From positions 4,402,001-4,466,000 of the forward strand of contig NZ_CP116615.1 in the NCBI RefSeq assembly GCF_024832785.1: a DNA stretch of 64,000 nt, written 5' to 3'. Below, in pieces: positions 37,630 through 45,795 of the stretch. Position 1 is the first letter of the stretch; each line of letters opens with the position of its first letter. The translations under genes and the position numbers were made by a program. Source of the stretch: Fontisphaera persica (GTDB lineage Bacteria > Verrucomicrobiota > Verrucomicrobiia > Limisphaerales > Fontisphaeraceae). The notes beneath the pieces were generated by a model, which saw only the letters and a program-made list of their open reading frames with translations, was not told the origin of the DNA and ran no database searches.

Positions 37630-38235
37630 ATGGATCGAAAACAGGCGGTTGAAAAATTGCGAGAATTAGTAGGAAAGGATCTCCGTCCTCTAGCTGATTG
37701 CTATGAGGTAACTGTATGGCGAGGTAATAAGAAAAACAAAGGCTGGGCAGGCCATGTTTTAGAAAGATATTTAGGTATTCCCATTAATTCTTCCCAATCT
37801 CCAAATTTTGGCTCATGGGAGCTTAAAGTGGTTCCATTAAAAAAAGCCCGCAATGACAGGCTTATTCTCAAGGAGACTATGGCTATAACAATGATAGATC
37901 CATACAATGTAGTGAATGCTTGCTTTGAGTGTAGTCATTTGCTTCAGAAGTTACAGAAACTCGTGGTCTGTGCGCGAATATTCGAATCGCAACAGGAAAC
38001 AAAAAGCATTCTTCACTGTGTTGCTACCTTCGATCTGAATAATGAAAAGCTTTATAATCAGGTAAAGGCTGATTATGAACTTGTTAGAAATACTATACGA
38101 CAGCTCGGCTTTGATGAACTCACAGGAAAGATGGGAGTTTATATACAGCCAAGAACAAAAGGAGCAGGTCACGGTAGTACAACGCGGGCGTTTTATGCTC
38201 GAAAACAGTTTGTTGCTCAAATATTAGGAATCTAA
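37630..38235 (+). CDS. MutH/Sau3AI-like restriction endonuclease
   Basis: This 201-residue protein, slightly shorter than MutH (229), is read as the nuclease of the adjacent R-M pair. The block KGWAGHVLERYLGI (residues 37-50) corresponds to 'GKGWVGQLLE' of MutH with its Glu. ELK at 64-66 supplies the E-x-K catalytic pair, followed by VVPL. The C-terminal GVYIQPRTKG and RAFYARKQFVAQIL match MutH's 'LQIRPK' and 'GFYLRKNFTA'. Asn59 occurs where MutH has the metal-binding Asp. Members of this fold cut at GATC, fitting the DpnA-like partner; specificity is inferred. The gene is strikingly AT-rich with different codon use, indicating recent acquisition. No Shine-Dalgarno is obvious. Confidence 0.82.
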   Translation: MDRKQAVEKLRELVGKDLRPLADCYEVTVWRGNKKNKGWAGHVLERYLGIPINSSQSPNFGSWELKVVPLKKARNDRLILKETMAITMIDPYNVVNACFECSHLLQKLQKLVVCARIFESQQETKSILHCVATFDLNNEKLYNQVKADYELVRNTIRQLGFDELTGKMGVYIQPRTKGAGHGSTTRAFYARKQFVAQILGI

Positions 38236-38547
38236 CCATTGCATTAATTTTACAACAACCGCCACATCAAAGACCAAATCCGCCGGTAGTTGCAGGTGTT
38301 GCTCGACCTCGGGTTTCTGCAGCATCAAGACCGCTCCTCTCGGAGCCATGAACGCCCCACTTTTCCCCTAGAAAGGTTCATTTCTCTCCTGCTCCATGTT
38401 TTTGGGTGAGCCTTTTCGGCGGATTGGTGTGACCCCTGCAATGGTCCGTCCGCTCCGTCCAATTTGTCCACTGCGTCTCAACCTCCATCACTTTTCCGCT
38501 CCCGGAGCACTCCTTGTTCCCGCCTGCCTCGCCATGCTCGCCCGCGT
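38236..38547. other. gene-free spacer after the restriction gene
   Basis: Composition returns from AT-rich to GC-rich across this spacer. I see no convincing gene, tRNA or transposon end. A 41-codon minus-strand frame (38224-38349) overlaps the tail of the endonuclease gene but has no supporting feature. Confidence 0.5.
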
Positions 38548-39051
38548 ATGGCTAAACCACGCCAGCCCGAAAATGACCACCCGCAACCCGCGGCCACCGA
38601 CGCCCTCGCGTCCCTCGCCGCCCTTTCCGCCTCCGCCGCCGACCTCGCCCAGCAGCTCCTCGCCGACCCCAACCTCGACCCCCACACCCTCGCCAACGCC
38701 CTCGAACGCCTCATCCTCGCCCAATCCCTCCAGACCCTCGCCAACCCCCACGCCTCCCCTCAAGACCGCGCCGCCGCCCAACACGCCTTCCACCAATGGC
38801 GCCAGGCTGACCTCGCCCGCCAGCGCCTCGAGCTCGAACGCCAGAAAATCGAACTTTCCCGCCAACGCCTGGAAGCCCAGAAACCGCCCGAAGACCCGCC
38901 CCCCGAACCCTACGACGAAGAGGAAACCGCCAAAATCTTGATGGACCAGCTTGACCAAATCCTCGGCCTCAAACCTCGGTCCCCCAAACCGCCACCCGCT
39001 CCTTTGCCCTCCCCGACTCCAGAGCCTCCCCTCACCCCGCCACCCCCCTAA
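38548..39051 (+). CDS. hypothetical coiled-coil protein
   Basis: This 167-residue product is not assigned to a family. From MAKPRQPENDHPQP it has a disordered start, then helical text (LASLAALSASAADLAQQLLADPNLDPHTLANALERLILAQ). A strong charged coiled coil follows (ADLARQRLELERQKIELSRQRLEAQK, about residues 88-113), then an acidic patch and a Pro-rich tail that runs to the stop. The charged-helix/poly-Pro layout occurs in phage terminase-associated small proteins and in many uncharacterised PVC proteins. Other frames over the same DNA have only low-complexity Pro/Ser text, so this frame is preferred. It sits between the R-M pair and a repeat patch. Confidence 0.5.
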   Translation: MAKPRQPENDHPQPAATDALASLAALSASAADLAQQLLADPNLDPHTLANALERLILAQSLQTLANPHASPQDRAAAQHAFHQWRQADLARQRLELERQKIELSRQRLEAQKPPEDPPPEPYDEEETAKILMDQLDQILGLKPRSPKPPPAPLPSPTPEPPLTPPPP

Positions 39052-39096
39052 TACTCTTCACTGGCAACGTCCCCTCTCCCTCAAAGAGAGGCCCCA

Positions 39097-39151
39097 TGTA
39101 GCGCAGGCGTCCTCGCCTGCGAGTAAGGCCTGCGTCCCGCAGGCCAAAGGG
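39097..39151 (+). repeat. short mosaic repeat unit D
   Basis: The unit begins TGTAGCGCAGGCGTCCTCG, folds with CGCCTGCGAG, and continues into the perfect hairpin GGCCTGCG-TCC-CGCAGGCC. The CACGGAGCC module of copies A-C is replaced by this second hairpin, so modules are exchangeable. Confidence 0.75.
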
Positions 39152-39256
39152 CCAAGGTGGGGAAGAGTTCTCCCCCTTCGTTCTTTCCGATTTCATCTCT
39201 GTATGATCCGCCCCCTTTTCCCTCTCCCCTCGGGAGAGGGTCAGGGTGATGGGTCC

Positions 39257-39332
39257 GTAGCGCAGGCGTCCCTCCATGTAGCGCAGGCGTCCCCGCCTGC
39301 GAGTGTGGCCTGCGTCCCGCAGGCCAAAGGGG
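39257..39332 (+). repeat. truncated unit E followed by full unit F
   Basis: A partial GTAGCGCAGGCGTCC copy (39257-39271) directly abuts a full unit (from 39277) that repeats the GCAGGCG and GGCCTGCG hairpins of unit D nearly exactly. The nested arrangement suggests one element copied into or beside another. Confidence 0.7.
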
Positions 39333-39505
39333 TCAGAGTGAGGAGCGTTTTCAATCTTTGATCCACTATTCAAAAGCCATGTCCCTCCGTGTTCATTCGC
39401 CATTGACCTCCCCCCTTCACCCGCTCACCCCCCTTTTCCCTCTCCCACCGGGATAGGGCCAAGGTGAGGGAAAAACTTCGACCAAACACCTGCGCTCCCT
39501 CTCTT

Positions 39506-40753
39506 TCACGCCGGCCACACGCGGCCCCAGAGCACTTTCAAATACCGTCCCTCCGGCGCGCTGGACATCACCGGATGGTCCGGCCCCGCCCCGGTCCGCT
39601 CCAGGATTTGCAGCCGCCGGTTTTGCCGGTGAATCCCGCGGCACACTAGAAACTCAAAATCCTCCGCCGCCAGTAGTCCGGAGCACGAGCACGTCACCAG
39701 CAGCCCGCCCGGCTTGACCAGCGTGGCCGCCAGGCTGTTCAAATCCTCATACTTGTGCCGTCCCTGCGCGGCCTCCTCCCGGCTGGCGATCAGTTTCGGC
39801 GGATCCAGAATCACCACATCCCAAAATTGCCGGTTTTGCTGCATCTGCCGCGCATACGCAAACGCGTCGCAATGCACCCACTGCACCCGCAGTTGATTCA
39901 AATTCGCATTGCGCCGCGCCTGCGCGATCGCCGCCTCGTCCAAATCCACCCCCGTCACCTCCGCCGCTCCATGCGCCGCGGCGTTCAACGCAAACCCCCC
40001 CGTGTAACAGCACAAATCCAACACCCGCGCCCCCGCCGCCCATGCACGCAACCGCAGCCGGTTGTCCCGCTGGTCACAGAAGAACCCCGTCTTATGGCCG
40101 GTGGCAAAATGAATTTCATATTGAATCCCGTGCTCTCGCACCCGCACGCTGCGCACCGTATCCATGGCGGAGGGCAGGGGAATGCCCTCCACTTTGGCTG
40201 CCTGTGCGTCCACTTCCAGCACCACCCGCCGCGTCCCCAGCGCCTGATGCAGCCGCGCCAGCCAGCGCTCCAGCCGTTGCTGCGCCGCCAGGCTGTGCAC
40301 CTCCACGCTCAACACGTCCGCAAATCGGTCCACCACCAGCCCCCCCAGCCCGTCCCCGTCGCTGTGCACCACCCGAAACGCCTCCGTCTGCGCCGGCAGA
40401 TTCAGCCGCCGCAGCCGCAAATCCAGCGCCCGCTCCAGCAACGTGTCCGCAAAGCTCTCACTAATCGTTTCCGGCCCGTGATAAATCATCCGCAATGGCA
40501 CCCGTGCCTTCGGATGATACCATCCCGCCCCGAACGGCCGGCCCTGCTTGTCATAGACATGCACCAGACAGCCGGGCCGGGCATCCGGCGAAGCCGCCTT
40601 AATCATTGCCGGATAGATGCAGGGATGAAAGGTAATGTATTTGAGCTGCACCCACGGAGCCACCCGGGCCGCCGGCTCCACCACCGGCAAGCCCTCGGGC
40701 GAAGGCTCTGGTGTGGCAGACTCCGGTGTGGGTGATGTTCGGCGCGCTTTCAT
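39506..40753 (-). CDS. rlmI: RlmI-like 23S rRNA (cytosine-C5) methyltransferase
   Basis: This 415-residue protein has an N-terminal PUA RNA-binding domain (after residue 35, with PDARPGCLVHVYDKQGRPFGAGWYHP). The SAM-dependent methyltransferase domain follows, with the AdoMet motif RVLDLCCYTGGFALNAA, DLDEAAIAQARRN and the catalytic-type block DVVILDPPKLIASREEA. GGLLVTCSCSGLL is the late cysteine motif of m5C enzymes. RlmI modifies C1962 of 23S rRNA in E. coli. About 40 residues at the N-terminus are Pro-rich and may start later. It points toward the repeat patch. Confidence 0.9.
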   Translation of the reverse strand: MKARRTSPTPESATPEPSPEGLPVVEPAARVAPWVQLKYITFHPCIYPAMIKAASPDARPGCLVHVYDKQGRPFGAGWYHPKARVPLRMIYHGPETISESFADTLLERALDLRLRRLNLPAQTEAFRVVHSDGDGLGGLVVDRFADVLSVEVHSLAAQQRLERWLARLHQALGTRRVVLEVDAQAAKVEGIPLPSAMDTVRSVRVREHGIQYEIHFATGHKTGFFCDQRDNRLRLRAWAAGARVLDLCCYTGGFALNAAAHGAAEVTGVDLDEAAIAQARRNANLNQLRVQWVHCDAFAYARQMQQNRQFWDVVILDPPKLIASREEAAQGRHKYEDLNSLAATLVKPGGLLVTCSCSGLLAAEDFEFLVCRGIHRQNRRLQILERTGAGPDHPVMSSAPEGRYLKVLWGRVWPA

Positions 40754-40953
40754 GCAGCACTCAGCGCCGCTCAGCCTGCGTCAGCCGCCTCAAAAAAGCA
40801 AATGAGGAGTGCAACCCCGGCCCAACCCACCCCACCCTCCCGCTCCCGGGGGCCTGCGCTTTGGTTTTGACGAACGGGCCGCTCTTGGCGACATTGGGCA
40901 CGGGTAATGAAACCCAAGGGTATCACCTGCCGCGCTCAAGCGGCCTAAGGATT

Positions 40954-42774
40954 ATGGACGGCACTGGCATGCACCGTCCGCGCAATGTGGATTGGACGCG
41001 CGCGGCGGCCTTGCTCTACGGCGACTGGGGCACCAGCAAGGCCTACGTCATCGGCGCCGCCTTTGTGGCCGCGTCCTATTCCGCCCTGCCCATCATCATT
41101 GCCGTCTGTCTCCTTACCGCACTGGTCGGCTACAACTACACCGTCATCTGCAAGCACTTCCCCGACGGCGGCGGCGTCTATTCCGCCGCCCGCAGCCAGA
41201 GCCGCCTCGTGGCCGCCATCGGCGCCTTCATGTTGGTCGCCAACTTCTGCGTCACCGCCGCCCTCAGCGGCTGGGTGGCCATGGTCTATTTTCGCGTGCC
41301 CGAACATTACGTCCCCCTCGCCACCATGGCCCTCATCCTTGCCATGGGCGTCATCAACTACTTCGGCCCCAAACACAGCGGCAGTTTTGCCATCACCCTC
41401 GCCCTCCCCATGGTGGCCGTCGTCGTCCTCATCGTCCTCCTGAGCCTCCCCCACCTGACCCTCGATTACATCGAGCCTTCCACCCGGGGCTTCAGCTTTC
41501 AATGGACCGCTTTTGTCGGCACCATCCTGGCCCTCAGCGGCGTCGAGGCCATCGCCAACATGACCGGCGTCATGAAACTCGACCCCGGCACCACCATGGA
41601 CGCCCCCCGCGTCGAAAAAACCGCCCGCAAATCCATCCTCGTTGTCGCCCTCGAAGTCGTCGGCGGCACCATCCTCCTCGGCTGGGCCATGCTTTCCCTC
41701 CCCAAAACGCCGGCCATGACCGAAATGTTGAACAAACGCTGGGAGGACATGATCAGCCTGCTGGCTGAACAATACGGCACCCTCACTCTCGGCCCCGCCT
41801 TCGGCCACTACTTCGGCATCGTCACCGGCATCATCGTCGGCGTCCTCCTCATCAGCGCCGTCAACACCGCCATCGGCGCCCTCATCGGCCTCACCTACCT
41901 CCTCGGACGCGACGGCGAAATGCCCCGCTCCTTCGTCAAGTTGAACAAGTTTGGCGTTCCCTGGCTCCCCATGATTATCGCCACCCTGCTCCCTTTTGTG
42001 GTGGTGGCCATGTCCCCGGACCAGAAATCACTCATGGAGCTTTACGCCATTGGTGTCGTCGGCGCCATCACCGTCAACCTTGGCTCCTGCCTCATGAACC
42101 GCAAACTCCAGTTGCGGTGGTACGAATGGGGCGCCATGGCCATCACCTTTCTGGTCCTCTTTGCCGTGGAACTCACCCTGGCCAAAACCAAGCAAAACGC
42201 CCTGTTCTTCATCGTTTGCATCCTCATTGCCGGCCTGGCCCTCCGCGCTTGGGCCCAGCGCCGCGCCGGCCTCCGTACCATCACCGTCAGCGAAGAAGTC
42301 GCCGCCGCCGTCGCCCCCGCCGAAGGTGGCGAATTCCAGCTCCGCATCAACCCCGGCCAGGCCATCCTCGTCGCCGCCCGCGGCATCACCCCCGTCCTCC
42401 GCTTCGCCATCGAAGAGGCCCGCCTCCGCTCCGCTACCCTCTACGTCCTCTACGTCAAGGAACTCGCCGTCAACCTCCCCGCCCCCGTCGAGCACCCGGA
42501 ACACCCGCGCTGGCAGGATGACAAAATGGCCGCCACCATCATGTACCGCATGCTCGAAGAGGGCAAACGCAACGGCGTCAATGTCATCCCCCTCTACCTC
42601 GTCAGCGAAAATCCCGCCGCCACCATCCTCGATTTGTCCGCCACCCTCGGCGTGGATTTCCTCTTTTTGGGCGCCTCCCATCGCAAAGGCCTCGAAAAAC
42701 TCCTCAAAGGCAGCGTCATCACCCAGGTGGCCAAGGATTTGCCCGAAAACATCGAGTTGGTCATCCATGGCTGA
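40954..42774 (+). CDS. APC-superfamily permease with C-terminal USP domain
   Basis: This 606-residue protein joins a ~12-helix amino acid/polyamine/organocation permease (residues 1-435) to a universal-stress-protein domain (about 460-606). The permease start is typical: AALLYGDWGTSKAYVIGAAFVAA; a later GVEAIANMTG lies in helix 6. The USP end carries the ATP-binding-like G-2x-G-9x-G(S) block, seen as GASHRKGLEKLLKGSV. The ATG at 40954 has AAGG a few bases upstream; another ATG is 15 bases later. USP tails on APC transporters may sense nucleotide state. The substrate is unknown. It is divergent from rlmI and 52 bases before the RCC1 gene. Confidence 0.85.
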   Translation: MDGTGMHRPRNVDWTRAAALLYGDWGTSKAYVIGAAFVAASYSALPIIIAVCLLTALVGYNYTVICKHFPDGGGVYSAARSQSRLVAAIGAFMLVANFCVTAALSGWVAMVYFRVPEHYVPLATMALILAMGVINYFGPKHSGSFAITLALPMVAVVVLIVLLSLPHLTLDYIEPSTRGFSFQWTAFVGTILALSGVEAIANMTGVMKLDPGTTMDAPRVEKTARKSILVVALEVVGGTILLGWAMLSLPKTPAMTEMLNKRWEDMISLLAEQYGTLTLGPAFGHYFGIVTGIIVGVLLISAVNTAIGALIGLTYLLGRDGEMPRSFVKLNKFGVPWLPMIIATLLPFVVVAMSPDQKSLMELYAIGVVGAITVNLGSCLMNRKLQLRWYEWGAMAITFLVLFAVELTLAKTKQNALFFIVCILIAGLALRAWAQRRAGLRTITVSEEVAAAVAPAEGGEFQLRINPGQAILVAARGITPVLRFAIEEARLRSATLYVLYVKELAVNLPAPVEHPEHPRWQDDKMAATIMYRMLEEGKRNGVNVIPLYLVSENPAATILDLSATLGVDFLFLGASHRKGLEKLLKGSVITQVAKDLPENIELVIHG

Positions 42775-42826
42775 CACGCTTATATTATTGCCCCCGCGGA
42801 ACGCGCCCCCGCCGCGCTGTGGTCCG

Positions 42827-45598
42827 ATGAAAAGATATTTTTGCCATGCCTTGCTGGCCGGCCTGCTGGCCGCAGCCCCTCTTTCCGCTGCCCCGCTCAC
42901 CGCCACCCTGGCCCAATGGGGCAGCAACGCCATTGCCGTCGTCAATTTTCCCGCAGGCTTGAAAGACGCCAGCGCCATCGCCGCCGGCCCCAACCATGCC
43001 CTCGTCGTCCGCGCCAACGGCACCGTCCTGGGCTGGGGCGACAACAGCTTCGGTAAGGCCACGCCCCCACCCGGCCTGAACAACGTCGTGGCCGTCGCCG
43101 CGGGCGCCAATCACAGCGTCGCCCTCCGCGCCAACGGCACCGTCATCAGTTGGGGCGCCAATGAATCCGGCCAGACCAACACCCCGGCCTTCACCGATGC
43201 CACCGCCATCGCCGCCAGCGAATTTTACAACCTCGCCATCTATGGCGGCGGCGCCGTGGCTGCTTGGGGCTCGCCGCCCGCCGCCACCCCGGCCCTCGCC
43301 AATGTTATTTCCATTGCCGCCGCTCCCAGTTACGCCCTCGCCGTCGTGCGCCCCGCCGGCCAGCGCGGTTACGTCGTCGCCTGGGGCTACGGCGCGCCCG
43401 CCGTCCCCGCCAGCCTTGGCTTCAGCGGCACCCTTGATGTGGTGGCGGTGGCCGCCGGTTTTCAACATGCCGCCGCCTTGCTCAGCAATGGCCAGGTGGT
43501 GGTCTGGGGCAGCAACTTCTTCGGCCAGGGCAACATCCCCTCCGGCGCATATAACATCCTCGGCATCAGCGCCTCTGGCAATTACACCCTCGCCCGCCGC
43601 AATGACGGCGCCATTTTCGCCTGGGGCGATTTAACCGGCAGTGTTACACCCCCCGCCGGCCTCAGCAACGTGGTCGCCATCGCCGCCGGCAATCAACACG
43701 CCCTCGCCCTCTTTTGGGAACCCCTCTCCTTTACCTCGCAGCCCCAAAGCGCCACCGCGCTCGTGGGGCAAACCGTGCAATTCCAGGTGGGCGTCACCGG
43801 CAGCGAACCCATCGCCTACCAATGGCAGCGTCAGGGCACCAACCTGCCCGGCGCCACCAACTTCATCCTTGCCCTCCCCAACCTCCAAACCAACCAGGCC
43901 GGCGCTTACCGCGTCATTGTCTCCAATCCCGTCAGCTCGCTCACCAGCACCGCCGCCACCCTCACCGTACTGGCGCCTCCTGTCATCGTAACGCCGCCCC
44001 AATCCCAAACCGTACCCCAGGGCGCTCTCGTGCAATTCACCGTCTCCGCCAGCGGCACCGCGCCCCTCACTTACCAATGGTACAAGGACCACACCCCGCT
44101 GCCCAACGCCAATCTCTCCGTCCTCCTCCTGCCCAACGCCCAATCCTTTGACGCCGGCGCCTACCACGTGGTCATCACCAACATCGCCGGCGCCGTCACC
44201 AGCTCCCCCGCCACCCTCACCGTCCTGCTCCCGCCCATCATCACCGAGCAGCCCCACAGCCAAACCGTCCTGGCCGGCAGCGCCGTCACCTTCCGCGTCA
44301 CCGCCCTGGGCGCCACCGCCTACCAATGGCGCAGGAACAACGCCAACCTCCCCGCCGCCAACGGCCCCGTGCTCTCACTTACCGCCGTCACCACCAATGA
44401 TGCCGGCTTCTACCAGGTCATTGTTTCCAATGACGGTGGCAACACCCCCAGCGACATCGTCCAGCTTACCGTCCTCGCCGGCGGCGAGTCCCCCAGCCTG
44501 GTGGCCTGGGGACAGGAAGAAGTCTTTGTGAACCCCGTCTGGGTCAGTCTGCGCCCGCCCGGCGGCTTGTCCAACCTCACCGCCATTGCCCTGGGCGGCC
44601 AGCACGGCCTGGTCTTGCGGCGCGACGGCACCGTCGTGGGCTGGGGCGACAACACCTACGGTCAGGCGGCCCCGCCCCCCGGCCTGAACGACGTCAAGGC
44701 CATCGCTGCCGGCTTGCAGCACAGCGTCGCCTTGCGCAGCAACGGCACCCTCGTCGCCTGGGGACGCAACCACCTCGGCCAGACCAACGCCCCCGGTGGC
44801 GTGACCGACATCAAAACCATCGCCGCCGGCGCTCATCACACCCTCGCCCTGCGCGCCAATGGCTCGCTCGTGGCCTGGGGCGACAACGCCTACGGCAAAG
44901 CCTCCGTTTTCCCCTCCGCCACCAACCTCGTCGCCATTGCCGCCGGCGCCGACCACAGCCTCGCCGTCCGCAGCAATGGCACCGTAGTGGCCTGGGGCAA
45001 CAACGACGACGGCCAGGTCGCCGTGCCCCCCGGCCTCTCCAACGTCATCGCCGTCGCCGCCGGCAGCTATCATAGTCTGGCTTTGCGCCGCGATGGAACC
45101 GTCGTGGGCTGGGGTGCTGCGCGGCCGCTGTTCAATTACGACCAGGCCAATCCGCCCCTCGGCCTCTCCAACGTCATCGCCATCGCCGCCGGCGACACCC
45201 ACAGCCTGGCTCTCCTCGCCAACAACACCGTCGTGGGCTGGGGCGCCAACACCTACGGCCAGCGCACGCCTCCCGCTGCCCTCGCCGGCGTGGCCCTCCT
45301 CGCCGCCGGTCCCTCCCGCAGTCTCGCCCTCGTTCTGCCACCACTGAAAATCAGCCCGCCCCGCTTTCTGGGCGGCGGCGTCATGCGCCTGGAAATCGCC
45401 AACCGCGATGCCTCGCCACTCGACGCCGACCGCCTGAACCGCATCCAGCTCTGGACCACCACCCGCGCCGCCGGGCCGGCCGCCGATTGGACCGTCATCA
45501 CCAACGCCTTCGTGCCCCTCGGCTCAGGGGCCGTTTTCACTCAGACCAACACCACGCCATCAGCCTCCCGCTTTTTCCGCCTCACCGAGCAACCGTAA
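42827..45598 (+). CDS. RCC1-repeat / Ig-like secreted protein
   Basis: This 923-residue secreted protein opens with a signal peptide (MKRYFCHALLAGLLAAAPLSAA). It has an RCC1-type beta-propeller (about residues 25-295; blades read ANGTVLGWGDNSFG, VVAVAAGANHSVALRANGTV). Three immunoglobulin-like domains follow (298-555, each with QPQSATALVGQTVQFQV, YQWQRQGTNLPGAT-type text). A second RCC1 propeller (560-840) and a short C-terminal beta domain (PRFLGGGVMRLEIANRD) complete it. Such proteins are probably cell-surface or extracellular adhesins or protein-binding platforms in this phylum; function is not proved. The frame upstream of 42827 overlaps the permease and is not real coding. Confidence 0.85.
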   Translation: MKRYFCHALLAGLLAAAPLSAAPLTATLAQWGSNAIAVVNFPAGLKDASAIAAGPNHALVVRANGTVLGWGDNSFGKATPPPGLNNVVAVAAGANHSVALRANGTVISWGANESGQTNTPAFTDATAIAASEFYNLAIYGGGAVAAWGSPPAATPALANVISIAAAPSYALAVVRPAGQRGYVVAWGYGAPAVPASLGFSGTLDVVAVAAGFQHAAALLSNGQVVVWGSNFFGQGNIPSGAYNILGISASGNYTLARRNDGAIFAWGDLTGSVTPPAGLSNVVAIAAGNQHALALFWEPLSFTSQPQSATALVGQTVQFQVGVTGSEPIAYQWQRQGTNLPGATNFILALPNLQTNQAGAYRVIVSNPVSSLTSTAATLTVLAPPVIVTPPQSQTVPQGALVQFTVSASGTAPLTYQWYKDHTPLPNANLSVLLLPNAQSFDAGAYHVVITNIAGAVTSSPATLTVLLPPIITEQPHSQTVLAGSAVTFRVTALGATAYQWRRNNANLPAANGPVLSLTAVTTNDAGFYQVIVSNDGGNTPSDIVQLTVLAGGESPSLVAWGQEEVFVNPVWVSLRPPGGLSNLTAIALGGQHGLVLRRDGTVVGWGDNTYGQAAPPPGLNDVKAIAAGLQHSVALRSNGTLVAWGRNHLGQTNAPGGVTDIKTIAAGAHHTLALRANGSLVAWGDNAYGKASVFPSATNLVAIAAGADHSLAVRSNGTVVAWGNNDDGQVAVPPGLSNVIAVAAGSYHSLALRRDGTVVGWGAARPLFNYDQANPPLGLSNVIAIAAGDTHSLALLANNTVVGWGANTYGQRTPPAALAGVALLAAGPSRSLALVLPPLKISPPRFLGGGVMRLEIANRDASPLDADRLNRIQLWTTTRAAGPAADWTVITNAFVPLGSGAVFTQTNTTPSASRFFRLTEQP

Positions 45599-45714
45599 CA
45601 CACGCCGCCAGTCCCGGCACGGTCCGCGGCAGCGCCACCACCATAAAAAACGCGCCAGCCATGCGGACGCGCCCAGCACCGCCGCGCTTGCGCCTGTCGT
45701 CTTTTTTCACGCAA

Positions 45715-45742
45715 TTTGTTTCAACAAAATCTGGTGTAAAAT
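45715..45742 (+). promoter_or_regulatory. candidate promoter of the efflux operon
   Basis: A -35-like TTGTTT (45716-45721) and a -10-like TAAAAT (45737-45742) are 15 bases apart, in AT-rich DNA that is unusual for the window. They precede the outer-membrane factor gene by 53 bases. The spacing is short of the ideal 17. Confidence 0.4.
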
Positions 45743-45745
45743 CGT

Positions 45746-45764
45746 CTCAGGTTTGTAACCTGAG
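45746..45764. promoter_or_regulatory. 8-bp palindrome at the expected transcription start
   Basis: CTCAGGTT-TGT-AACCTGAG is a perfect inverted repeat lying immediately after the candidate -10. A dimeric repressor bound here would block initiation, as for TetR/MarR-controlled efflux operons. As RNA it would also fold as a 5' hairpin. Confidence 0.45.
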
Positions 45765-45795
45765 GCGCCATTAGCGCGTCTTAAGAACGAACGGG

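Larger units (their letters stand above)
39052..39505. other. gene-free repeat patch
   Basis: This 450-bp spacer between the coiled-coil gene and rlmI (convergent) holds short copies of the same hairpin modules that fill 22.1-23.1 kb, plus two CCCTCTCCC/GGGAGAGGG-type palindromes (near 39222-39240 and 39438-39458). No coding is seen. Confidence 0.65.

Noticed and set aside
38224-38349. 41-codon minus-strand frame overlapping the endonuclease 3' end
   Set aside because: Too short, no ribosome-binding site, no family pattern; may be a gene fragment but cannot be supported.
42161-42826. N-terminal extension of the RCC1/Ig gene into the permease
   Set aside because: The extra text is Pro/Ser-rich out-of-frame permease sequence; a signal peptide starts at 42827.
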